Made by a program: the position numbers and the translations under genes
Notes under the pieces: model-generated
What the model was told of the DNA's origin: nothing
The model's input: only the letters and a program-made list of their open reading frames with translations
Database searches by the model: none
Assembly (NCBI GenBank): GCA_025353165.1
Contig: JANXRE010000045.1
Coordinates: forward strand, 1-33,882
Length of the DNA: 33,882 nucleotides
Reading direction: 5' to 3'
From: Acidobacteriota bacterium
GTDB lineage: Bacteria; Acidobacteriota; Terriglobia; Bryobacterales; Bryobacteraceae
In this document: in pieces, positions 25,691 to 33,041 of the stretch
Position numbering within the stretch: position 1 is the stretch's first letter
Layout: every line of letters begins with the position of its first letter

Positions 25691-25865
25691 AGCTCTTGTG
25701 GTGGAGACCTGCGGACACCCTCTATTCATTCCATTGCACTTAGCTCGTCGATTCGCCCCCAACTGCGAAAGTCAGGTTAGCCGCCCGTGGCGCAACCGAT
25801 ATTTCGAGGGCGGCAATTCAGAAAGGGGGCCGCTTGAATTGCTCGCTGCCGCCGGAGACAGGTCT

Positions 25866-25903
25866 AAAAGCAAGAAAACCCGCCGCGGCCGAAGCCGGGC
25901 GGG
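25866..25903 (-). terminator. Intrinsic terminator with UUCG loop
   Basis: On the minus strand the stem CCCGCC-CGGC / GCCG-C-GGCGGG closes a TTCG tetraloop with one bulged base. TTTTCTTGCTTTT follows directly. It lies 20 bp downstream of the DUF3489 fragment stop and now ends the whole polysaccharide operon. Confidence 0.88.
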
Positions 25904-25922
25904 CGTGGGGTGGGGGCCGGTG

Positions 25923-26060
25923 CTAATTCGCGACGCTGTACACGCGCGAGCCGTCCTCGCGCTTGGTGGATGTGACGGCCAGCGACATTTTCTTGCCGAT
26001 GGTCCCGGAGAAGAATCCGCGAACCGAATGCGCCTGCCAGCCGGTCGCGCTGATGAGATG
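25923..26060 (-). pseudogene. C-terminal fragment of a DUF3489 protein
   Basis: The 45 codons after the stop of the phosphatase gene read ISATGWQAHSVRGFFSG, TIGKKMSLAVTSTK and GSRVYSVAN. That is the conserved end of DUF3489 proteins, a small winged-helix-like family common in Acidobacteria and Proteobacteria. The first half of that family is missing; upstream of this point the DNA encodes the phosphatase in another frame. No start codon of its own is visible. The join lies at about 26060-26065, so the terminator downstream was inherited with the fragment. Confidence 0.75.
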
Positions 26061-26064
26061 CCGG

Positions 26065-26829
26065 TCACGTCCAGAAGCTGTACCACTTCCGCCTGGGCTC
26101 CTGATTCTCCGTGGTGTTGTCGTCGATATCCGCCCCGGAGAGGGTGGCTCGCGGATTTGTATCGAACAACCTTTCGGCCTCAGCGACACCGAAGCGGTCG
26201 CCGACGTATTTGCGCGCGAGATCAAGCCGAGGCGGGCGGTCTTCACAATCATGCGCGTCGCTGGCGATGAAATGAACCAGGCCCTGTTTGAACATCTGGT
26301 GCGCGCACGTCTTTGCTTCGCTGCCGAACCGCCCGAGGAGCGATTGACCAGTGATCTGGACGAGGGCTCCCTCTTGAAGGCATTCCTTTAATACATCGAG
26401 CCTTACGCGAAGCCTCGGATTCCGCTCGGGATGCGTGATGACGCACGTGATGCCGGATTGATGCAGGCGCGACATGACCGTCCGAGCCGATTCGGGTGCG
26501 ATCATGTCGGGCAGTTCGACCATCAGGTACGATTTGTGGTTAATAGTGTACTTGTCCGGGTTTTCGATGGCGTCCTGCACGTTTTCATAAGAGAGATGAA
26601 AATCGCATCCCAGATGTACACGGATTAGATCGCCTGCCGCGGACCGCAATTCCTCGAAGCGATCCTGTATCGCGCCGGCATCGTACGGGAATTCAGAGTT
26701 TGCGTGCGGCGTTGCCACGATATCCGTGGTCCCGCGTTCTGCTGCGATTCGTAGCATGGACAGGCTTTCGTCCAGCGTTCGCGCTCCGTCATCCCAACCT
26801 GGGAGGATGTGGCTGTGGATATCGACCAT
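26065..26829 (-). CDS. CpsB/YwqE-type PHP-fold tyrosine-protein phosphatase
   Basis: This 254-residue protein has MVDIHSHILPGWDDGARTL (the first metal-binding HxH of the PHP fold), IVATPHANSEFPY, LGCDFHLS, CVITHPERNP and HFIASDAHD, all conserved in CpsB/Wzb-like manganese phosphatases. In capsule clusters these remove phosphate from the tyrosine-rich tail of a BY-kinase and tune chain length. No BY-kinase is present in this window; the Wzz gene upstream has lost its C-terminal end. The ATG at 26829 is 3 bp after the small Cys gene. The last 15 or so residues (DDNTTENQEPRRKWYSFWT) are not conserved. Confidence 0.9.
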   Translation of the reverse strand: MVDIHSHILPGWDDGARTLDESLSMLRIAAERGTTDIVATPHANSEFPYDAGAIQDRFEELRSAAGDLIRVHLGCDFHLSYENVQDAIENPDKYTINHKSYLMVELPDMIAPESARTVMSRLHQSGITCVITHPERNPRLRVRLDVLKECLQEGALVQITGQSLLGRFGSEAKTCAHQMFKQGLVHFIASDAHDCEDRPPRLDLARKYVGDRFGVAEAERLFDTNPRATLSGADIDDNTTENQEPRRKWYSFWT

Positions 26830-26832
26830 CGC

Positions 26833-27072
26833 CTATGGCTTGCAGGCTATCAGGTCAGGTATGGAATCCCTGCGTGCGGGCGGGGGTGCGGTTACTTCCG
26901 TCGCATGATCGCGGCTGACGTGTGCTTCCCAGTCGCGCGCGAGGCTGGCGATTGCTTCGCTCGCGATTTGCGCTAACCGGTGATCGCGCTGGCGTTCGAA
27001 TTGCGCGAGGAGGCATTTTAGCCGGCCGATCTCTTCCGAAATCCAGGCACAACCGGAGCATTCCTGTTCCAT
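26833..27072 (-). CDS. Small Cys-containing protein of unknown function
   Basis: This 79-residue protein begins MEQECSGCAWISEEIGRLKCLL, with Cys at 5, 8 and about 20. A basic coiled-coil-like helix with Arg/His follows, then a Pro/Ala-rich end. It sits in the operon, 48 bp after VanZ and 3 bp before the phosphatase, so it is probably translated, but I find no family. A CxxC near the N-terminus may bind metal or form a disulfide. Confidence 0.5.
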   Translation of the reverse strand: MEQECSGCAWISEEIGRLKCLLAQFERQRDHRLAQIASEAIASLARDWEAHVSRDHATEVTAPPPARRDSIPDLIACKP

Positions 27073-27120
27073 ATCCGCTACTCGATAGTAGCAGGAGGAA
27101 CAGGAATCTCTCTGTCAGTC

Positions 27121-27480
27121 TTAAGCCGGCCGAGGGCGCTTTTGCGCCAGGAAATAGAGTCCGATCGCGATGCCGGCCAGGACGCCTGCACCATTAATTG
27201 CCATATCGCGGAGTGCGAACGCCCGGCCGGGGATGAGACGCTGCCCGAACTCCATGGCTACCCCGAGCAATATCATCGCCAGGGCGATCCACACGCCGGT
27301 GGATCTGCGCGTCACGGTGAACAGCGACACGAGCGCCAGCCAGGCATAACCGCAGAAGTGGAGCACCTTAAGGCTTACGGGCAGGAGGCCGACCACGCGG
27401 ATCGGCGCGCTGTTGGCGGGGAGCAGCGAGCCACTCACCACCAGGAGAATGCTGACGATCCAAACGATTCGGATGGTCAT
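27121..27480 (-). CDS. VanZ-family membrane protein
   Basis: This 119-residue protein has four hydrophobic helices. LKVLHFCGYAWLALVSLF carries the conserved K-H-x-x-x-Y/F, and MEFGQRLIPGRAFALRDMAINGAGVLAGI carries the E-x-x-Q and D-x-x-x-N-x-x-G of VanZ-like proteins. VanZ relatives are common in exopolysaccharide and exosortase clusters. Their biochemical role is unsettled, though VanZ gives teicoplanin resistance in enterococci. The ATG follows the preceding stop with no gap. Confidence 0.9.
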   Translation of the reverse strand: MTIRIVWIVSILLVVSGSLLPANSAPIRVVGLLPVSLKVLHFCGYAWLALVSLFTVTRRSTGVWIALAMILLGVAMEFGQRLIPGRAFALRDMAINGAGVLAGIAIGLYFLAQKRPRPA

Positions 27481-28287
27481 TTAAGGTTGGTCCGGTTTCG
27501 GGCCGGTATCGCGTATCATATAGAAAAGGAACAGCAGGAAGCCGATAATGCCGCCGCTATACAGAAAGAGTTCCCGGCGCGTGCGCAGCCAGGCTCTCTT
27601 CTTCTGTTCGGGCCTCTTGCCGCGGTGGGGCAGTCCCCGGGTACGTCTGTGGAGGGACCGGGACAGGCACTCCTCACAGCGGTAGGGGTAGACTCCGGAG
27701 AGGCCCCAGACCCGCTCGATCAGGCTCCGGTGAGATCTGCGGATACGCTTGCCGCCGCACGTCGGGCAGACTGGTTCAACAGTTTGGGGAGTGGCTTTGG
27801 GAATGGGGCGCGGTGCCGAAAGTTCGGGAGCCGGGCTTTTGAGCGTGAACTCCTGGTAGCTCGCATCGGCGCGGATCCCGCCGGCAGCCTCCCGGAAGAA
27901 GAAGCCCGCTCGGGTGGACCCTTCGGTACGCGGCCGGAGTACTAAGGCAACCTGAAACGGAGCGGGGAAGTAGCGGTTGTGGATCTGGAGGTCGCGTTCG
28001 GAGAGGAAGATCCGGCTGTGGACATGGGAGTGGTACCAGCCCAGTGCGGTAAGGCCGTTCAGTTCGGGGTCGGTTTCAGGGGCGGCAAGCATCTCCGCCA
28101 GCCGCTTCTCGTCGCGCTCAGACAGGACGAATCCCGGACCCATCGCGTGCTCGCAGGGCAGGGGGCGGCAGTCGAGGATGTGGATGCCGTTGGGTTCGTT
28201 TCGCCCGTACAGGATCCCTCCAGCCTCCCGTTCGCCGCGCGTGGAATTGAGGTTGGCCTCCACCTCACGGCGGATCCGGTCGAACAC
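27481..28287 (-). CDS. JAMM (Mov34/MPN) metalloprotease-like protein with zinc ribbon and C-terminal membrane anchor
   Basis: This 268-residue protein has EAGGILYG (Glu21) and GWYHSHVHSRIFLSERD, which satisfies H-x-H-x7-S-x2-D exactly (His86, His88, Ser96, Asp99). A linker leads to a four-Cys zinc ribbon (CPTC at 174-177, CEEC at 204-207), a basic stretch and a transmembrane helix (about 241-258). JAMM enzymes cut isopeptide or peptide bonds near C-termini of ubiquitin-like proteins or metabolites. This domain order in a polysaccharide operon is unusual. The GTG at 28287 is the first start codon. The frame is open for 34 more codons back to TAA with no start and contains CPFPVECS-like text just before the GTG, so the true N-terminus may differ. 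Confidence 0.85.
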   Translation of the reverse strand: MFDRIRREVEANLNSTRGEREAGGILYGRNEPNGIHILDCRPLPCEHAMGPGFVLSERDEKRLAEMLAAPETDPELNGLTALGWYHSHVHSRIFLSERDLQIHNRYFPAPFQVALVLRPRTEGSTRAGFFFREAAGGIRADASYQEFTLKSPAPELSAPRPIPKATPQTVEPVCPTCGGKRIRRSHRSLIERVWGLSGVYPYRCEECLSRSLHRRTRGLPHRGKRPEQKKRAWLRTRRELFLYSGGIIGFLLFLFYMIRDTGPKPDQP

Positions 28288-28390
28288 GGCCGGGGAACAC
28301 TCGACGGGGAACGGGCACTGGGGGACGGCGCAGTAGTGTTCGGAATTGGGACTTGGGTTCGTTTGGCGATTCTCTTTGGGCGAAGTTTAC

Positions 28391-28413
28391 GATAATATAA
28401 GTTGCTTATTATC
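28391..28413. repeat. AT-rich inverted repeat between operon genes
   Basis: GATAATATAAG-TTG-CTTATTATC forms a 9-bp stem with a 2-nt bulge and 3-nt loop. It overlaps the stop of the dehydratase gene. It is strikingly AT-rich for this genome and lies in the largest gap of the operon (124 bp). No T-run follows it, so it is not a strong terminator. It could be an RNA-processing or attenuation site. Confidence 0.45.
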
Positions 28414-30358
28414 AGTTCATTAGAGCCGATTTGACACGAAAGACGAGAGCGGGTGAAAGGGTTGCCGAGCCGAGTATCGACCGCAGGATGTGGCCGCTCG
28501 GGTTGTAGTCGGGCACGAGGTCCTTGAGGTGGAGAATCAAAGCGCGAGTGTCGCGTTCCTCACAGTAGAGGCGGATCGAGTCTATGTGAGGTGTCATACC
28601 CTCTGGTGGGACACCGTTTCCGGCGAAGATCTTGATTTTCTCGTGCCAAGTCGGCAGGGTTTCCTCGTCCAGCGTGTTGAGCTCCTCGTAGAGCTTTTCG
28701 CCTGGGCGCGTGCCGGTGAACTCGATCCGGATGTCGTGATCGGGGCGGAGGCCGGACAGGAGGATGAGGTTGCGCGCCAGATCGACAATCCGAACCGGCT
28801 GGCCCATGTCCAAGACGAACAGCTCCCCTCCGGTTCCCATGGTGGAAGCCTGGAGCACCAACTGGGACGCCTCGGGGATCGTCATGAAGTAGCGCCGCAT
28901 GTCGGGGTGGGTGACGGTGACGGGTCCGCCGCCAGCGATCTGGCTCTTGAAGAGCGGGATGACACTCCCGTTGCTGCCGAGGACGTTGCCGAAGCGGACG
29001 GAGACGTAGCGGGTTTCGCCGTTCTGCATGCCGTGAATGAGAAGCTCGGCGACGCGCTTGGTGAGGCCCATGATACTGGTGGGGCGCACAGCCTTGTCGG
29101 AGGAGATCATGACGAAGTCGGCGACTCCGTATTGCGCGGCGGCGCAGGCGACGTTCCAGGTGCCGAAGACGTTATTCTCGACGGCCTCGAAGATGTGGTC
29201 TTCCATCATGGGGACGTGCTTATAGGCAGCGGCGTGGTACAGGATGGAGGGGGAGTGGCGCTGGAGGACGTCGGCCAGACGGCGGGGGTTCTGGATGCTG
29301 CCGATCTCCGGGAAAAAGGGAACCTCCGGGAAGGAGCGGCGAATTTCGCCTTCCAGGTGGAAGAGCGGGGATTCGGCGTTGTCGTAACCGACGATCGCGC
29401 GGGGTCGGAAGCGGGCGATCTGGCGGCAGAGCTCGGAGCCAATGGAACCCGCCGCTCCGGTGACGAGGACGACCTGGTTTTCCAGTTTGGAGCTGATGGC
29501 GGTTTCATCGAGGCTGACGGCGTTGCGGCCGAGGAGGTCTTCGACGGCTACGTCGCGGATTTGGGAGGCGAGGCCATTGGAGTCAATCACCTCAGCAAGG
29601 CTGGGAATGGTCTTGTAGGCCACTCCGGCCTCCAGGCAACGCTGGAGTATCCGGGTCATCTGGGTGCCGCTGGCGGAGGGCATGGCTATCAGGACCAACT
29701 CGGCGGCCTGAGACTTGACAACGGACGAGAGCGCGGCACCGTTGCCGAATACCTTGGTGTGGTGGATGTAGGAGCCGACTTTGCCGACATCGTCGTCAAT
29801 CAAGCCGACCACATTGTAGGCGAGGGCGGAGTTCTGGCGGAGTTCGCGCAGGAGCGTCACGCCGGCATCACCGGCTCCGTAGATCAGGGTGCGCTTGCCG
29901 TCATGGTTGCCACGGACCTTGGAGAAATCGAGCACTACCCGGACCGCCAGCCGCATTCCCGCGGTGAACATGCAACCGAGCAGCAGGTCGAGGATGTAGA
30001 CCGACCTTGGGATGAAATAGGGAGAAATGAGGAGGAGCGGGACACACGCGATGGCGGATCCAACCAGGTTCGCGGCTCCCAGGCGGAGCAGGTCATCGGT
30101 GGAAACATAGCGCCAGGAACTTCGGTGGACCTTCAGCGCGAGGAAGGATAGCGCTTTTGCGAGCGACCAGACACAAAGCGCCAGGAACATCGGCCGGACG
30201 TAGTGTTGCGGGATAGCGAAATCGAAGCGCAGCGCGAAGGCGGCCACGCCCGAGGCCATAAATGCCGCAATCCGCAGAGTCCAGAGAATCCGGCGATTGT
30301 ACTTAGTGGCTAGGTGGATCAGACGTTCAAGGGCCAGAGAGTTATTGACGTTCTGCAT
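28412..30358 (-). CDS. Membrane UDP-sugar 4,6-dehydratase (PglF/WbpM/CapD-like)
   Basis: This is a 648-residue protein. About four transmembrane helices fill the N-terminal 130 residues. A CoA-binding-like Rossmann domain (TLIYGAGDAGVTLLREL) precedes the catalytic domain with VLVTGAAGSIGSELCRQI (NAD-binding GxxGxxG). The dehydratase triad region is VMISSDKAVRPTSIMGLTKRVAELL, with Ser, Met and Lys; Met replacing Tyr is normal for the PglF/WbpM/FlaA1 group. It also has VRFGNVLGSNGSVIPLF and TGTRPGEKLYEEL. It converts UDP-GlcNAc or a similar sugar to the 4-keto-6-deoxy form. Its usual partner, a PglE-type aminotransferase, survives only as the tail of the gene upstream. Confidence 0.93.
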   Translation of the reverse strand: MQNVNNSLALERLIHLATKYNRRILWTLRIAAFMASGVAAFALRFDFAIPQHYVRPMFLALCVWSLAKALSFLALKVHRSSWRYVSTDDLLRLGAANLVGSAIACVPLLLISPYFIPRSVYILDLLLGCMFTAGMRLAVRVVLDFSKVRGNHDGKRTLIYGAGDAGVTLLRELRQNSALAYNVVGLIDDDVGKVGSYIHHTKVFGNGAALSSVVKSQAAELVLIAMPSASGTQMTRILQRCLEAGVAYKTIPSLAEVIDSNGLASQIRDVAVEDLLGRNAVSLDETAISSKLENQVVLVTGAAGSIGSELCRQIARFRPRAIVGYDNAESPLFHLEGEIRRSFPEVPFFPEIGSIQNPRRLADVLQRHSPSILYHAAAYKHVPMMEDHIFEAVENNVFGTWNVACAAAQYGVADFVMISSDKAVRPTSIMGLTKRVAELLIHGMQNGETRYVSVRFGNVLGSNGSVIPLFKSQIAGGGPVTVTHPDMRRYFMTIPEASQLVLQASTMGTGGELFVLDMGQPVRIVDLARNLILLSGLRPDHDIRIEFTGTRPGEKLYEELNTLDEETLPTWHEKIKIFAGNGVPPEGMTPHIDSIRLYCEERDTRALILHLKDLVPDYNPSGHILRSILGSATLSPALVFRVKSALMN

Positions 30359-30370
30359 GATTGAGGCTCT

Positions 30371-31771
30371 TTAGCTGACGGAGAGAATATGGGTACTGAG
30401 TTCGGGGACAGAACTTGCGCCAGCGGCCGCACGTATCCGGTTCACGATGTAGAGCTGATCTTCCAAAGGCAGGCTGCTGGAACTGGGCAGGCAGATGCCG
30501 CGGGTGAAGAGGTCTTCCGCGACGTCGCCGCCGTAGCGTTCCGAGTGAGCATAGAGCGGCTGGAGGTGCATTGGCTTCCAGATAGGGCGCGACTCGATGG
30601 AGGCGCTAGGGAAGACCGGCTTGAAGGCGGCGCGGGCGGCATCGGCCAGGCGAATCGAGCTGTTCTGGAATCCGGCGTTGATGCCGGCCTCCTTGATCTT
30701 GCGGACCAGCTCCTCGTACAGGCTTTTGTCTGCCGAGGCTTCGCGCTTGCCGGCATTGGTGGTGCTCTGGAGTAACTGGCGCTCGATCTCTTCGACCTGA
30801 ACCGCGGCCTTGCGGTACTCGGGGTGGTTTGGCCCGTAATGGGTCTGGACGTCGGCGAACTTCTGCCGCGCTTCATCCAGGTGGCTGGAGAGCGTCTTGA
30901 GGTTTTCGCCCTGCGTCGAGACCTGGGCCGCCTCGAGTGAACCCTCGCGGACGGACTTCCAAGCGGATTCCTTGCGGACTCGATCTGTCTGAGCGTTGGT
31001 GTACTCGGTGTTGAGCTGTTGCAGGCGGGAGGAGAGAATGCTGGTCTTCTCCTCCGGGTTGATGACGTTCAGCTCGCGCTCGAACTGCGCCAGGGCAGCC
31101 GAGGAGCGCTCCATTTTGGCTTTCAATTCCTCAAGCTGCTTTTCCATGAACGATCCGAGCGCAGCGGAGGCGCGGAAGCGGATTTCATAGGTGCGCTCCA
31201 CGTAGGAGCGCGCGACGCCGTTAGCCACGTCGGCAGCCAGGTGAGGATCCGGGGACCGGTAGCTGATCAGCAGCAGATACCTATTCGGGGGGCGGGTGAC
31301 CTTGAGGTTTTTCAACAGAACCGGGGCGTCCTCTTCGGCCGCGCTCGATTGTCCGGAGGGCTTTCCTTTCTCGAGGTCGAGCAGATGATACTGCTGGGCT
31401 ACCGGGCGGAGGACGGAATCGGACTGAACGAGCTTGACCTGGGTGGCGATGAACTGGTCGGAGTCGTTCATAGGCGCGCGCACCGAATCCTGTCCAATGA
31501 CGCTGGTGGGCACCTGGCGATCGATATCCAAGGTAGTGGTGGCTTCGAAAATGGGGGTGAGGCGGGAAGAGACGACCAGCGTGGCGGCCACGCAGAAGAA
31601 GACGAAGGACAGGATCCGCCAGCGGTGGCGCTTGAGGATCCACAGGTAGTGCGAAAGGGGAACGCCGGGCGCTTCCGGCTCAACGTCGTTGCCGTACCAG
31701 GATACAGGAATGGCCTGGTTCGCAGCGGGCGGCAGAGCTTTGGGGATACGGGGTCCCATGTTGTCAGGCAT
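30371..31771 (-). CDS. Chimeric protein: Wzz/GumC chain-length determinant fused to the tail of a DegT/DnrJ/EryC1 aminotransferase
   Basis: Of the 466 residues, about 1-388 are a Wzz/GumC-type determinant. They have a Pro-rich start, a first transmembrane helix (about 50-70), the periplasmic core, a coiled coil (about 190-350), YGPNHPEYRKA and SIRLADAARAAFKPVFPS, which normally leads into the second transmembrane helix. Instead, from about 391 the sequence is IESRPIWKPMHLQPLYAHSE, YGGDVAEDLFTRGICLPSSSSL and EDQLYIVNRIRAA. That is the C-terminal end of a PglE-type sugar aminotransferase. The catalytic Lys and PLP site are lost, as is Wzz's second helix. The frame is clean across the join (about 30596-30612). 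It starts at the TGATG overlap with the Wza gene. Confidence 0.88.
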   Translation of the reverse strand: MPDNMGPRIPKALPPAANQAIPVSWYGNDVEPEAPGVPLSHYLWILKRHRWRILSFVFFCVAATLVVSSRLTPIFEATTTLDIDRQVPTSVIGQDSVRAPMNDSDQFIATQVKLVQSDSVLRPVAQQYHLLDLEKGKPSGQSSAAEEDAPVLLKNLKVTRPPNRYLLLISYRSPDPHLAADVANGVARSYVERTYEIRFRASAALGSFMEKQLEELKAKMERSSAALAQFERELNVINPEEKTSILSSRLQQLNTEYTNAQTDRVRKESAWKSVREGSLEAAQVSTQGENLKTLSSHLDEARQKFADVQTHYGPNHPEYRKAAVQVEEIERQLLQSTTNAGKREASADKSLYEELVRKIKEAGINAGFQNSSIRLADAARAAFKPVFPSASIESRPIWKPMHLQPLYAHSERYGGDVAEDLFTRGICLPSSSSLPLEDQLYIVNRIRAAAGASSVPELSTHILSVS

Positions 31772-32721
31772 CAGCGAACCTGTCCGTATATCAGTGCGGT
31801 CGCGCCAGCGGTGCCGCCGAAGAGCAGAACCTTCTCGAGCACTGACATCTTCAGACGGCGCCTCGTATTATCGGGGATGTAAAGAATGTCGTTCGCGAGC
31901 AGAGGCATATCGGGAGCCTTCCGTTCCATGATCTGCTTCAGCGGAATGGCAATTTCGTTCTTGGAACCGGAGGCTTCCCGGCGGTAGATGTAGGCCTCTT
32001 TCATGGCAAAGGGCTCGAGGCCTTCGGCGACGGCGAGCATTTTGAGGACACTGGAATCCCGGCCGTCCTGGATGGGGTATGCGCCAGGCTTTTTCACATT
32101 TCCGACGATGAAAACGCGGCCGGCTTCGGGGACGCGGATCTCCTCGCCGCCCGTCAGGGAGATGTTGAGCTTGGGGTCGGCGGCGTCGATCAGTCCGTGG
32201 ACGGGGATGCGCTGGATCAGGGCGGCGGCGGCGTTCTGGTCCAGCGCGGCGCGGCTGACCAGAATTTCGGAACCGGCCTCGGGGCTCAGCCCGCCGGCGC
32301 GGGTAATGGCTTCGAGCAAGGTGACCGGGCCGGCGGCCTGGAAGGTGACCGGCTGCTTGACTGCGCCGGCGACGCTGATGGGCCGGCTGTTGTACTCGGC
32401 GACCGTGACGGTGACATAGGGGTCCACCAGGATACCGCCCTCGCGCAGCGCCGCGGCGATGGCTATCTCGAGCCCGGCTGGCATGAGACCGTCGGCCTTT
32501 ACGGGCTGCTTCAGCATCGGGAGGCGGACGAATCCGTCGGCACCGACGCGGAGGGTGCGGGAGAGCTCGGGGGCATCGTAGACGGAGACGGCGACCAAGT
32601 CGTTGGGGCCGACTTTTTGGGCCGGCAGGTTGGCTCCGGTTTCGGGTAGCGGCGCGGGGCGCGGCTGCTGCTGCTGAGCCAGAAGGGCGGAGGCGAAGGC
32701 GAAAACGAGGGCGATTTTCAT
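31771..32721 (-). CDS. Wza-like polysaccharide export protein (Poly_export and SLBB domains)
   Basis: This 316-residue protein has a signal peptide (MKIALVFAFASALLAQ). The Poly_export domain (VGPNDLVAVSVYDAPELSRTLRVGADGFVRLP, then VDPYVTVTVAEYNSRPISVAGAV) is followed by SLBB repeats (LLEAITRAGGLSPEAGSEI and VFIVGNVKKPGAYPI) and a C-terminal hydrophobic helix. It would form the periplasmic/outer-membrane channel for exopolysaccharide. I use ATG 32721, which overlaps the preceding stop as ATGA, rather than GTG 32730. It lacks a clear lipobox Cys, unlike E. coli Wza, and in that resembles the versions found with exosortase-type clusters. Confidence 0.92.
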   Translation of the reverse strand: MKIALVFAFASALLAQQQQPRPAPLPETGANLPAQKVGPNDLVAVSVYDAPELSRTLRVGADGFVRLPMLKQPVKADGLMPAGLEIAIAAALREGGILVDPYVTVTVAEYNSRPISVAGAVKQPVTFQAAGPVTLLEAITRAGGLSPEAGSEILVSRAALDQNAAAALIQRIPVHGLIDAADPKLNISLTGGEEIRVPEAGRVFIVGNVKKPGAYPIQDGRDSSVLKMLAVAEGLEPFAMKEAYIYRREASGSKNEIAIPLKQIMERKAPDMPLLANDILYIPDNTRRRLKMSVLEKVLLFGGTAGATALIYGQVR

Positions 32722-33041
32722 GTCGAACACACTCTCAACGGGTCAGGGTCATCTTCGGGTGGGCGTGCCCCCGACTTATCGGGGTTGATTGCTCTTTCCA
32801 GCAACTGGATGAGATGGGTCACGGCGCCTTGCAGCTCCGTAAGCTGTTGTTCCAGGGTGGCGAAACGGGTTTGGACATGATTTGGAACCCCGCCCGCCGG
32901 CAGCAGGGACGCCAGCAGCCCGGAGCGCGTAAAGTCGGAAAAGTTCCGCGCGCCACACGAGTCGCAGGCTTCCTTGAGACTGCGGTACTCCTCCTGGCTG
33001 AGGCGAAAGACAACTACCCGGTCCCGGGCCATGGTTTTCAC
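32718..33041 (-). CDS. Ribbon-helix-helix protein of the polysaccharide operon
   Basis: This 107-residue protein begins ARDRVVVFRLSQEEYRSLKEACDSCGARNFSDFTRSGLLASLL. That fits the strand-helix-helix of CopG/MobC-type DNA-binding proteins. A short coiled coil (TRFATLEQQLTELQGAVTHLIQLLE) and an acidic tail follow. It is placed between the antiterminator and the export protein, overlapping both by 4 bp (GTGA and ATGA), so it is tightly coupled to the operon. It may regulate this operon through the paired sites at the promoter. Which start is used (GTG 33041 or ATG 33032) is uncertain. Confidence 0.75.
   Translation of the reverse strand: MKTMARDRVVVFRLSQEEYRSLKEACDSCGARNFSDFTRSGLLASLLPAGGVPNHVQTRFATLEQQLTELQGAVTHLIQLLERAINPDKSGARPPEDDPDPLRVCST

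Noticed and set aside
25521-26270. 249-codon plus-strand open frame as a gene
   Set aside because: Only its first 55 or so codons make sense, as the last frame of a frameshifted transposase. The rest runs through noncoding DNA, the terminator and antisense of the phosphatase.
28490-30151. 553-codon plus-strand open frame
   Set aside because: It is a shadow of the 4,6-dehydratase gene, with low-complexity Gly/Val/Asp composition and no family match.
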